The notes under the pieces are model-generated. The model did not search any database. It had not been told where the DNA came from and saw nothing but the letters and a program-made list of their open reading frames with translations. The translations under genes and the position numbers were made by a program. From an uncultured Alphaproteobacteria bacterium (GTDB lineage: Bacteria > Pseudomonadota > Alphaproteobacteria > HIMB59), in the NCBI GenBank assembly GCA_902527545.1, contig CABZPR010000008.1, positions 1 to 47,991 on the forward strand: a DNA stretch of 47,991 nucleotides. The letters run 5' to 3'. The first letter of the stretch is position 1. The number at the start of each line of letters is the position of its first letter. Shown in pieces: positions 1 through 8,101 of this stretch.

Positions 1-68
1 CCAAATCTATTGAAGAAGCAGTTTCCTCAAAATATAAATTATTTTTGGAAACTGCCTTGCAAGAATAA
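1..68 (+). CDS. 3' end of an unidentified gene
   Basis: One frame stays open from the window edge to a TAA at 66-68 and encodes a 21-residue tail ending KLFLETALQE. The other two plus frames give either an early stop or an unlikely peptide. The next gene lies on the opposite strand and ends at 102, so this would be the convergent end of an upstream gene. Too little is visible to name a family, and it could be chance read-through. Confidence 0.4.
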   Translation, partial: KSIEEAVSSKYKLFLETALQE

Positions 69-101
69 TTTGAGAGAGTTTTATTAATTTTATCTAACAA
101 A

Positions 102-827
102 TTAATTTTTTTGTTTTGTTAAATTCCCCTCTGCATGAAAATGTTCTACTGCGTAATAAGTCGAAATAGATATTTTTAAAGATGCTCCTTTTAATTTACC
201 TTTTTTTGCCCAAACGCTTGGCATGATTGTATTAGATGAACTAGGTGCGACATTTCTATAATCTTCACCAGTTTCAATTACAGCATCTTCTTTATCCATT
301 AACTGCACTTTTACTTTTACTTTTTCAATATAGGTATCACTTATGTTTCTTACAGATATTCTTGTTTCTATAGTTCTTTCATCAGAATTATCATCTTCAT
401 AAGGTTTATGCATTAGAATATAAATCCCATGTATTCTGATGTCTCCAGTTTCCTTTGAATAATCACTTTTGATCGGAGTCGTGTGGTCTTGAGGACAGTC
501 AAATTCACCTAGTTTAAAAAACTCTCTCCTAAAAGTTGTAATATCCACGATAGTTTTCATTTTATCTAGATCTCCAACATGTTTGGGGTGGTCTATGTAT
601 GGTGAATACTCTATATTAAAAGACTCTCCAGTCTCGGCGAAAGAGTCCTCTTCTCGTTCTGACTCGTTTCCAATTACAATACCTTTTTCATCTAGCAAAA
701 GAGCGTATCCTTTGCTCATTTCAATAGTGCTTTCGGATTTATTTTCAACACTACATTTGATTGAAGTATATGCTGAACTTCCTTCTTCATCTGAAGGAGG
801 TGTATAGGTTGCTTCTGTTATCTTCAT
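102..827 (-). CDS. Cytosolic protein with two FxLYD-like beta-sandwich repeats, function unknown
   Basis: I do not recognise a named family. The 241-residue product has no signal peptide or membrane segment. It seems to hold two related halves: residues about 15-105 and 130-230 each contain a beta-rich stretch of the type V-x-N-x-S-x-x-x-I-E followed by L-x-D-(K/E)-x-x-x-V-I, as in FxLYD/DUF3426-like domains. I place the start at the ATG at 827 because GGAGG lies just upstream with good spacing; a TTG four codons earlier overlaps that ribosome site. The strong ribosome site is unusual for this genome and suggests high translation. It is divergent from the aldehyde dehydrogenase across about 90 AT-rich bases. 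Confidence 0.7.
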   Translation of the reverse strand: MKITEATYTPPSDEEGSSAYTSIKCSVENKSESTIEMSKGYALLLDEKGIVIGNESEREEDSFAETGESFNIEYSPYIDHPKHVGDLDKMKTIVDITTFRREFFKLGEFDCPQDHTTPIKSDYSKETGDIRIHGIYILMHKPYEDDNSDERTIETRISVRNISDTYIEKVKVKVQLMDKEDAVIETGEDYRNVAPSSSNTIMPSVWAKKGKLKGASLKISISTYYAVEHFHAEGNLTKQKN

Positions 828-916
828 AATTTCCTCCAATTTAATTTTACTAATAAGTTATTTATATGTAAATATTATAAATCGACCATTTATGAATTTA
901 TGTTTATAATTGAAAA

Positions 917-2347
917 ATGCTTGATAAAAGAAAATTCTATATAAATGGTGAGTGGGTGACTCCATCAAAAACTTCAGATTTTAATGTAATTAATCCAGCT
1001 ACAGAAGAACCCTATGTAACTATATCTTTAGGTAATGAGGATGACACTAACATGGCTGTAGTGGCGGCAAAAAATGCTTTTACTTCATGGAAAAATACCT
1101 CTGTAGAGGAAAGAATAACTTTACTTGAAAAACTCTTAAAGATTTACAAGAGAAGATTTAATGAGATGACCCAAGCCATTTCAACTGAACTTGGTGCGCC
1201 CTTAGATTGGGCTTCATCTGCACAAACAGCCTCTGGAGAATCACATATTGAAGATTTCATATTGAGATTAAAAAAATTTGAATTTGAAACAAAATTTGAT
1301 GAAAGTTCTGATAATTATATAGTTTATGAACCTATTGGTGTGTGTGGTCTTATCACACCATGGAATTGGCCTATTAACCAAATAGCTCTTAAAGTAATAC
1401 CAGCTTTTGCCACTGGCTGTACCATGATTTTAAAACCATCTGAAATGGCGCCTCTCTCTGGTTTGTTATTTGCTGAAATGATACATGAAGCAGGTTTTCC
1501 TAATGGTGTTTTTAATTTAGTAAATGGAGATGGGGCAGGCGTTGGATCTCAAATATCGAGTCATCCTGATATAGATATGGTTTCTTTTACTGGTTCGACC
1601 AGAGCAGGTAAATTAATTTCAAAAAGTGCAGCTGACACAATTAAAAGAGTTTGTTTAGAGCTTGGTGGTAAGGGAGGTAATATTATTTTTGCTGATGCAT
1701 ATCCCAATGCTGTGAGAGATGGTGTAAGGAATATAATGAGTAATTCTGGTCAATCATGTGATGCACCTACACGAATGTTAGTTGAAAAATCAATTTATGA
1801 AAAAGCTGTTGAGGAAGCTGCAGATGAAGCTAAAAAGATAGGTGTAGATTTACCATCTAAATCAGGAGATCATATTGGCCCTGTAATTAATAAATCTCAA
1901 TTTGAGAAAATTCAGTCGTTAATTCAAAGTGGTATTGACGAGGGTGCTACACTTGTAGCTGGTGGAGCAGGTAGACCATCAAATCTTGAAAAAGGCTACT
2001 ATGTAAAACCAACTGTATTCACAAATGTTAGTAATGATATGAGAATTGCTAAAGAAGAAATATTTGGTCCAGTGCTGTCAATTATCCCATTTGAGTCTGA
2101 AGAAGAGGCTATTTCTATAACTAATGATACACCTTATGGATTAGGTAATTTTTTACAAACTGAGAATAAAGAAAGAGCTAGAAGAGTTGCAAAACAATTA
2201 AGGGCTGGTGTAGTTCAAATCAATGGAAATGCTCCCGACGCTGGAACACCTTTTGGAGGTTACAACCAATCTGGTAATGGAAGAGAGGGTGGAACGTGGG
2301 GTCTGCATGAATATTTGGAAGTTAAAGCAATTAGTGGTTGGAAGTAG
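917..2347 (+). CDS. NAD(P)-dependent aldehyde dehydrogenase
   Basis: A full-length (476 aa) aldehyde dehydrogenase superfamily enzyme that oxidises an aldehyde to its acid in the cytosol. Visible signatures are TPWNWP with the oxyanion Asn at 150, the cofactor lysine in LKPSE at 173, FTGSTRAG around 224-231, the general base Glu248 in LELGGK, the nucleophile Cys281 in SGQSCDAP, and EEIFGPV near 380. Nothing is missing. The substrate cannot be read from sequence. The gene is first of a tight three-gene run with a VOC protein (directly abutting) and a homocysteine-methyltransferase-like protein, so the aldehyde probably arises in the same pathway. Confidence 0.93.
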   Translation: MLDKRKFYINGEWVTPSKTSDFNVINPATEEPYVTISLGNEDDTNMAVVAAKNAFTSWKNTSVEERITLLEKLLKIYKRRFNEMTQAISTELGAPLDWASSAQTASGESHIEDFILRLKKFEFETKFDESSDNYIVYEPIGVCGLITPWNWPINQIALKVIPAFATGCTMILKPSEMAPLSGLLFAEMIHEAGFPNGVFNLVNGDGAGVGSQISSHPDIDMVSFTGSTRAGKLISKSAADTIKRVCLELGGKGGNIIFADAYPNAVRDGVRNIMSNSGQSCDAPTRMLVEKSIYEKAVEEAADEAKKIGVDLPSKSGDHIGPVINKSQFEKIQSLIQSGIDEGATLVAGGAGRPSNLEKGYYVKPTVFTNVSNDMRIAKEEIFGPVLSIIPFESEEEAISITNDTPYGLGNFLQTENKERARRVAKQLRAGVVQINGNAPDAGTPFGGYNQSGNGREGGTWGLHEYLEVKAISGWK

Positions 2348-2728
2348 ATGATAGGTTTTGTCATGGTTGGAACAAACGATCTTGATAAAGCTATTGGGTT
2401 TTATGATACCCTTCTTGATATTATTGATTTAAAGAGAATTGAAAAAACTGATACTTATGGCTCCTACGCCCCTAAATCAAATCCAGAAGCAGTAGAATTT
2501 TATGTTACAACTCCTTTCAATGAAGAAAAAGCAACTGTTGGTAACGGAACTCAAATTTCTTTTTATATAAGTAATAAAGACACTGTCGATACATTTCATT
2601 CTACTGCAATAAGATTAGGTGCAAAAGATGAAGGCGCCCCAGGTGAGAGATATGAGGGTGAGTATTATTCTTATATCAGAGATTTAGATGGCAACAAAAT
2701 TTGTGGTTACACTTACCTAAATAAATAG
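2348..2728 (+). CDS. VOC (glyoxalase/dioxygenase fold) family protein
   Basis: This 126-residue protein has the single-domain vicinal-oxygen-chelate layout: an opening strand with MVGTNDLDKAIGFYDTLL, a central strand carrying EFYV, and a closing strand with FYSYIRDLDGNK-like character (here SYIRDLDGNKICGY). Members include glyoxalase I, fosfomycin-resistance proteins and ring-cleavage dioxygenases; many small ones are lactoylglutathione-lyase-like. The ATG follows the aldehyde dehydrogenase TAG directly, so the two are surely cotranscribed. The reaction is not determinable from sequence; a role beside an aldehyde dehydrogenase, on a small carbonyl compound, would fit. Confidence 0.8.
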   Translation: MIGFVMVGTNDLDKAIGFYDTLLDIIDLKRIEKTDTYGSYAPKSNPEAVEFYVTTPFNEEKATVGNGTQISFYISNKDTVDTFHSTAIRLGAKDEGAPGERYEGEYYSYIRDLDGNKICGYTYLNK

Positions 2729-2745
2729 AAACTTATTTTATCTTA

Positions 2746-3666
2746 ATGTCCTATTCTGATATTGAAAATAAATTGAATTCAGGAAAAATTATTATTCTTG
2801 ATGGTGGGATGGGTGCTGAACTAGAAAAACTTGGAGCTTCTATGGATAATGATCTTTGGTCAGGTAGATGTTCTGTAGATAATCCTGAAATCGTATACAA
2901 AGCCCATCAAAATTTTATTCAATCAGGCTCTGATATTATTACAACTAATACTTACGCTAGTACTCCAATTTCAATGAGAGAATATGGATATGAAAATTAT
3001 ATCGAAGAATGGAATCAAGCGAGTGTAAAAATAGCCAAAAAAGTTATTGATAATTCAAATTCTAATGTATGCGTAGCTGGTTCAGTTTCTACATATGGTA
3101 GCTGGGATAGAATCGAACCAAAATTTTTAAAACCAGGTTTTTTAAAACAATTAAGTATTTTATCTGAAGCAGGTGTTGATTTAATTATCCTTGAAGCAAT
3201 GACTTCATCAACAAGAACAATCGAGACACTATTAGATTGCTCAAAAGAATTTGATATTTCAGTATGGCTCTCTATATCGTGTGCATTGGACAGAGAAAGA
3301 GATAAACTTATGCTTGGATATCAAGAAAGTATAAGTAATTCTGAGGCGTTTTTTTACGATGATTTTGAAAATTCAATTAATAAATTTAAAAAAATTCATG
3401 ATGGCCCTTTATTAATAGCTCATTCCGATATAAAGGTCATAAATCAAGGAATTCAAATAATTAAAAGTAATTATAATGGTATTATTGGTGCATATCCGAA
3501 TAACGGTTTTTTTAAAAAACCAAATTGGAATGTGGTAGAGAGTATTTCTCCAGAAGAGTATTATGAAGAAGCTAAATTATGGGTTGAAAGTGGAGCACAA
3601 ATTATAGGTGGTTGCTGTGGAGTCAGCCCTAGTCATATTAAAGCATTGTCAGTTTTAAAGAATTAA
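2746..3666 (+). CDS. Homocysteine S-methyltransferase-family protein (paralogue 1, altered zinc site)
   Basis: A 306-residue TIM barrel of the MmuM/BHMT family: DGGMGAELEKLG near residue 19, TTNTYAS near 66, and the C-terminal zinc motif GGCCGVSPSHI with Cys290 and Cys291. Classical members move a methyl group from betaine, S-methylmethionine or dimethylsulfonium compounds to homocysteine. The third zinc cysteine, normally in an N-C pair shortly before the YPN-G motif, is not present: the region reads LLIAHSDIK with His226 there, before AYPNNG. Cys179 in SISCA is the only other nearby candidate. So the enzyme may use His-Cys-Cys zinc or a different acceptor. It is the last gene of its cluster and ends 3 bases from the convergent enolase gene. 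Confidence 0.85.
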   Translation: MSYSDIENKLNSGKIIILDGGMGAELEKLGASMDNDLWSGRCSVDNPEIVYKAHQNFIQSGSDIITTNTYASTPISMREYGYENYIEEWNQASVKIAKKVIDNSNSNVCVAGSVSTYGSWDRIEPKFLKPGFLKQLSILSEAGVDLIILEAMTSSTRTIETLLDCSKEFDISVWLSISCALDRERDKLMLGYQESISNSEAFFYDDFENSINKFKKIHDGPLLIAHSDIKVINQGIQIIKSNYNGIIGAYPNNGFFKKPNWNVVESISPEEYYEEAKLWVESGAQIIGGCCGVSPSHIKALSVLKN

Positions 3667-3669
3667 TTT

Positions 3670-4794
3670 TTAAGTAAATTCTGTTTCTTTATAAGAAAAT
3701 GTATCTTTCATTAACAATTTAGTATCAATATTTATACCTAAACCTTCATTGTCTTCTATTTTGACAAATCCATCTTTTATTTCAAAGTTTTGATTACTAA
3801 ATTTTAATGAGTATGGAATATATTCAGGAAAAAATTCTGCCATCTCTGTATTTGCAAAACTCATACATACGTGTACCATCGCGGATGCTGCAATTGACAT
3901 AGAATTCCAACAATGAGGAGAAACTACAACTTTTTTTTCTTGAGATAATTTGATTATTTTTATCATATCAATTATTCCCCCAACACCTGAAATATCTGGA
4001 TTGAAAATATCTACTGCATCCAAAGCTAAAGTTTCAATAAAATGATTTAATCCACATTGCTTTTCACCTGAAACAATTCTCAAACTTGTTTTCTCTCTGA
4101 TATCTTTAAGTGATCTTGTTGCTTCACCATCAACTGGTTCTTCAAACCAGTAAGGTCTAAATTCCTCAACAAGTGAAGCTAGTTTTAATGATTCATTTGT
4201 ATCTTTAGGGCAGGCTAGATCTAACATAAGAGGTATTTTATAACCTAAAACATCTCTTATTTTTGAAACACATGTTGCTGCTTGTTCAACAGTTCTATTT
4301 TGAAGTGGATATATTTTAATTCCCCCATAACCATCACTTAGCGTTTCTATACATCTTGATGATAATATTTCATCATTTTTAAAATCCTCACTCCATATTG
4401 TTGCATAAACAGGGACTTTTTCTCTATAATCCTTTGATAATATTTTATAAAGAGGTTTTTTTTCTTTCTTCCCCTCTATATCCCAAAGACTCATTTCTAT
4501 TGCACTAGTGGCAGCGGAAAAGTCAATTCCACGATGTCCATCAGCTATTAAATTTGACTCTGTATAAAATCTATCTGGTGTTATGTCTTTTACATGAGAT
4601 AAAGAGCTAATTAAATTATGAATAATTTCTACAATTGCATTTTCTCTTGCAGGTAATGAAAAAGACTCACCCCAGCCCTCAAAACCATCAGAGTTAGTTA
4701 TTTTTAAAAATATAAATGGTTTTATTTGTGACCATCCATCTTCAGTTTGTTTTGACTTAGTTATCCATGTCTCCACTTTTCTTATGAATGTCAT
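3670..4794 (-). CDS. Enolase-superfamily (mandelate racemase/muconate lactonizing type) enzyme
   Basis: The 374-residue product has the capping domain (1-125) and barrel of the mandelate racemase subgroup, whose members abstract the alpha proton of a carboxylate with Mg2+ bound, giving racemisation or dehydration, usually of sugar acids. Predicted metal ligands are Asp192 (MLDLAC), Glu218 (WFEEP) and Glu244 (VSGEKQ). The His-Asp dyad appears as Asp267 (NPDISGVGG) and His294 (VSPHCW), with Glu320 in MAEFFP. The base motif is KIY (Lys160, Tyr162) rather than the usual KxK. It is the last gene of the five-gene minus-strand operon. Substrate unknown. Confidence 0.9.
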   Translation of the reverse strand: MTFIRKVETWITKSKQTEDGWSQIKPFIFLKITNSDGFEGWGESFSLPARENAIVEIIHNLISSLSHVKDITPDRFYTESNLIADGHRGIDFSAATSAIEMSLWDIEGKKEKKPLYKILSKDYREKVPVYATIWSEDFKNDEILSSRCIETLSDGYGGIKIYPLQNRTVEQAATCVSKIRDVLGYKIPLMLDLACPKDTNESLKLASLVEEFRPYWFEEPVDGEATRSLKDIREKTSLRIVSGEKQCGLNHFIETLALDAVDIFNPDISGVGGIIDMIKIIKLSQEKKVVVSPHCWNSMSIAASAMVHVCMSFANTEMAEFFPEYIPYSLKFSNQNFEIKDGFVKIEDNEGLGINIDTKLLMKDTFSYKETEFT

Positions 4795-4797
4795 TAT

Positions 4798-5784
4798 TTA
4801 ATATTTTTCAATTAATTTCTTTAAATGATTATCACTTACACCACAACATCCACCAATGATTTGTATTTGATCATCAATAAATTCTAGGCAAGAATTTGCA
4901 AATTCATCTTCATTACATGTAACTATAGCTTCATGTGTGCTTGTATCAAATTTATGTATTTCTGGATAAAACATCATAGGGCCACTCCAATGATCTTTTA
5001 TAATTTTCAAGCCACCATAGCTATCTTGAAACCACGTGTGCATAATACCATAAACATCTCCACCAATATTTGTTAATTTTTTTATAATATCTTCAAATAA
5101 AATTATATCATCCTCAGGTAAAAATTTCGGTTGTTCTTGATATATTTTTTCATCATAAATTAGTGACTTTTCTTTTTCAGCTCTAAAATTTCTTCCAACT
5201 ATCGTGTTATCATATTTATTTACACAACAACTTAATCCAACCCATACAGGTAAACCAGTTTGCATAGCAGCATTCAATAATAACTGAGAATGATTTATGT
5301 CTAATAACATTTCTAATATTAAAATATCTACACCAGAATTTTTTAATGTGTTAGCTGCCTCTATATAATTCTTTTCTTCTTGTTTAAATGACGGAATAAA
5401 CTTTGTATCAGGTACAAATTCATTTTCCTTTAAAGCAAAAAAATTAGAGAGACTCCCAGCTATAGCAACCTGATTTTCTTTATTACAGTTTTTTAATGCT
5501 TTTCTTGCTAATTCGACAGATCCAGTTAAAAATTCTATAGTTTCATTTTCACGATTTAAACTTTGTAAAACATGTCTATTGGTAGCAAAAGTGTTAGCGG
5601 TAATGATATCACATCCAGCATTGATGAAGTTTTCATGAACTTTTACAACAATATCAGGAGATGTTATTGTTGATAATGCTGCAAAAGCAGGGCTCATATC
5701 TCCACCTAATTTAGCAATCTCAGAACCATTTCCACCATCGAGGAAAATTTTTGAATTGTTATTTAATTTTTCTTTATAAATCAT
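4798..5784 (-). CDS. Homocysteine S-methyltransferase-family protein (paralogue 2, altered zinc site)
   Basis: A second, divergent MmuM/BHMT-type barrel of 328 residues: FLDGGNGSEIAKLGG at 14-28, ITANTFAT near 61, and IIGGCCGVSDNH carrying Cys313 and Cys314. As in the paralogue at 2746-3666, the canonical first zinc cysteine is missing and His249 (in GIMHTWF) stands in that place ahead of the YP motif (FYPEIHKFD). Both paralogues also share SC after VW (here Cys186). The paralogue also carries an extra segment around residues 195-225. The gene overlaps the exporter gene upstream by 4 bases and is 3 bases from the enolase gene, implying one operon. Confidence 0.83.
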   Translation of the reverse strand: MIYKEKLNNNSKIFLDGGNGSEIAKLGGDMSPAFAALSTITSPDIVVKVHENFINAGCDIITANTFATNRHVLQSLNRENETIEFLTGSVELARKALKNCNKENQVAIAGSLSNFFALKENEFVPDTKFIPSFKQEEKNYIEAANTLKNSGVDILILEMLLDINHSQLLLNAAMQTGLPVWVGLSCCVNKYDNTIVGRNFRAEKEKSLIYDEKIYQEQPKFLPEDDIILFEDIIKKLTNIGGDVYGIMHTWFQDSYGGLKIIKDHWSGPMMFYPEIHKFDTSTHEAIVTCNEDEFANSCLEFIDDQIQIIGGCCGVSDNHLKKLIEKY

Positions 5785-6674
5785 GATTTTTTTGTGTTTG
5801 GCGCTAGTACTACTGCTAAAATTCCACCAAGCACAATCATTGAACTTCCTAATATTTCACGCCAGCCAAAAGGCTCATCTGTCAAAATACTAGAACTAGT
5901 CACACCAACAAGTATCTCTGATAAAAAAAGAATGGAACACAAACCTGCACCTAATTTGCTAGGAGACCAGAATATTACTATACCTGTGGGTATAAAATAA
6001 AAAACAGATATAAAGAAAAGAAATGAAGACATTGCAACGAAAGAGTCCATTGTAGGCATAGGTCCTAAATAATCTTTCAAAAAGAAGCCAGCGACAATGT
6101 TAAATAAAGTTCCATAAAAAAAGAAAGAAAAAATTGTTGGGAATACACCATCTGTCTTTGCGATTTCTAATTTTATCATCCCGCCAGCAAATAATGCCCC
6201 TCCAGCAAAAGCTAACCAATCACCAGCATTCTCTGGTAAAGGGATTATCGTTTGCTTGCTAAATACCACCCACAGCCCCCCCAAAGCTAAACCAAGTGTT
6301 AAAGCTCTTTCGATCCCAGGTCTTTTTTTTAAAAATAAAATTTCAAAAATAGTAGTCCATATTGGTGTCATGTAAAAAAGTATTAATGCTCGAACTACAT
6401 CAGTTAAAAGAAAACTCAACGCATAACAAATAAAGCCGCCCCCACAAAGTAAGCCTGTTATCGGTAGCTCTAAACCAAAAGTTCTTCCATTAATTTTACG
6501 CCACACTGCAATTGGAGATAAAATTAAAACTCCAATAATCATTTGTGCGATAGTTCCCCAACCACCAGTAAGACCACCGTCTTCTAATATTCTTTGTGGT
6601 AACCAATATATACCCCATGATCCAGCTGATATAGCAAGGGCAGCTGCTATTTTATAATGATGAGGGTGCCTCAT
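5781..6674 (-). CDS. DMT-family (EamA) inner-membrane transporter
   Basis: A 297-residue, strongly hydrophobic protein with about ten predicted membrane helices arranged as two EamA repeats (roughly 5-140 and 150-290). Repeat boundaries show the usual LFYMTPIWTTIFE and LSEILVGVTSS type helices. EamA proteins carry metabolites, often exporting amino acids or related compounds. It lies between the amidase and methyltransferase-like genes with 5-base spacing and a 4-base overlap, so it likely moves a substrate or product of this operon. Direction of transport cannot be read from sequence. Confidence 0.88.
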   Translation of the reverse strand: MRHPHHYKIAAALAISAGSWGIYWLPQRILEDGGLTGGWGTIAQMIIGVLILSPIAVWRKINGRTFGLELPITGLLCGGGFICYALSFLLTDVVRALILFYMTPIWTTIFEILFLKKRPGIERALTLGLALGGLWVVFSKQTIIPLPENAGDWLAFAGGALFAGGMIKLEIAKTDGVFPTIFSFFFYGTLFNIVAGFFLKDYLGPMPTMDSFVAMSSFLFFISVFYFIPTGIVIFWSPSKLGAGLCSILFLSEILVGVTSSSILTDEPFGWREILGSSMIVLGGILAVVLAPNTKKS

Positions 6675-6679
6675 TATTA

Positions 6680-8095
6680 TTAATCTAACAGAGGTTTAAA
6701 CTTACTAAAGTTAAATATTTCCTCATATTTTTTTGCAAAAGCAAATAATTGTAAATCACTTTTCCTTTTTCCAATTATCTGCATACCCATTGGCATACCA
6801 AGTTCATCAAATCCGACAGGGATAGTGAATGTCGGTAATTCAAGAAGACTAGACAATATAAAAATTTCTAACCAACGGTGGTAAGTATCTAACTGAAAAG
6901 AATTTATTTTTTCAGGAAACTGTTGATTTTTATCAAACGGAAATAGTTGTGCAGAGGGTAAGGCTAGAAAATCAAAATTTTTAAAAATATTTTCAATTTG
7001 TTCTTCACACCTTTTTTTTTGTTTATAAGCACTATCTAAGTCTTCATTTTTTATATTTTTTCCGTGATTGTACTCCCATATTGCTTGGTAAGTCATTGTA
7101 TTAATATCTTTTATCTTCATTGCTAAAGTATCTTCGTAAATACTTTTTGATCTAAATGTAATCCAACTATTCCATAGAGCTTCATTATCAAAATCTGGTT
7201 TTAATCTTTCAATTTTTACATACAAGTTTTCTAATTTTTTAAGTTGAGATTCACACATATCTAATATTTTTGTTTCAATTTTATAATTATTATTCATATT
7301 AGATAACCAACCTATTTTGATATTGGTTAAATCTTCATCTTTTATTTTTTGATTTTTAAAAAGTTCTTTTAAATCAAAAGAATAATTATCCCTTGTATCA
7401 CTTCCAATCATTTCATCTAATAAAAATGCCATATCACTTGGTGATTTTGCTAAACAACCAGGTGTTGTGAGTATTGGAATTTTTGATAATTGGGTCCCTC
7501 TATCAACTGAAATTAAGCCAGGTGTAGGTCTGTATCCATAAATATTTGCATATGCTGCTGGTCCTCTGCATGATCCCATTTGATCAGTGCCGTCTGCAAA
7601 TGGTATTAGTCCTGCTGCCACAGCAGTACTGGCTCCTCCACTTGATCCTGCTGCAGATTTTGTATTATCATAATAATTAGAAGTTGGGCCAAACAATCTG
7701 TTTATTGTATGTCCACCAACACCTAATTCTGCTGTGTTAGTCTTTCCAATTATAATAGCTCCGCTTTTAATAAGACGTTCAACAAACAATGAATTTTTTT
7801 TGGGAAAATAATCTTTTGTTCCAGGATAGCCATATGTTGTTTTAATGCCAACTACATCACTTAAATCTTTAATAGCTATGGGAATTCCATCTAAAGTCTT
7901 CTCAGATTGAGTTGAATTATCTTTATATATAGCTTCTTTTATAAGATCCCCTCTATCCTTGAGAAGAACTATTGCATTTAAATCTGGATTAAATTTTTCA
8001 ATTCTATCCAAATAGTATTCCATTACCTCTTTAATAGATATTTGTCGCTGATTTATATTGTGTATTATTTCTTCAACAGATTGATCCTCAAGCAT
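6680..8095 (-). CDS. Amidase-signature family hydrolase
   Basis: A complete 471-residue amidase-signature enzyme hydrolysing a C-N amide bond in the cytosol. The Ser-cisSer-Lys triad is visible: Lys76 in GIPIAIKDL, the cis-serine Ser151 in AAGSSGG, and the nucleophile Ser175 in TDQMGSCRGPA, 24 residues later as usual. The nucleophile loop is QMGSCRGPA rather than the common TGGSIRIPA, so it is not a typical GatA, and no gatB or gatC is adjacent. It is second in the operon, 6 bases after the alcohol dehydrogenase. The substrate is probably an amide imported or formed in this pathway. Confidence 0.9.
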   Translation of the reverse strand: MLEDQSVEEIIHNINQRQISIKEVMEYYLDRIEKFNPDLNAIVLLKDRGDLIKEAIYKDNSTQSEKTLDGIPIAIKDLSDVVGIKTTYGYPGTKDYFPKKNSLFVERLIKSGAIIIGKTNTAELGVGGHTINRLFGPTSNYYDNTKSAAGSSGGASTAVAAGLIPFADGTDQMGSCRGPAAYANIYGYRPTPGLISVDRGTQLSKIPILTTPGCLAKSPSDMAFLLDEMIGSDTRDNYSFDLKELFKNQKIKDEDLTNIKIGWLSNMNNNYKIETKILDMCESQLKKLENLYVKIERLKPDFDNEALWNSWITFRSKSIYEDTLAMKIKDINTMTYQAIWEYNHGKNIKNEDLDSAYKQKKRCEEQIENIFKNFDFLALPSAQLFPFDKNQQFPEKINSFQLDTYHRWLEIFILSSLLELPTFTIPVGFDELGMPMGMQIIGKRKSDLQLFAFAKKYEEIFNFSKFKPLLD

Positions 8096-8101
8096 ATAGG
8101 C

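Noticed and set aside
583-807. 74-codon frame antisense to the first unknown gene
   Set aside because: It mirrors a well-supported gene with a strong ribosome site, is serine- and leucine-rich without motifs, and has no start context.
2729-2745. A SAM-V type riboswitch, known ahead of betaine-homocysteine methyltransferase genes in marine alphaproteobacteria
   Set aside because: Only 17 bases separate the genes here, and the second paralogue overlaps its upstream gene, so there is no room for one.
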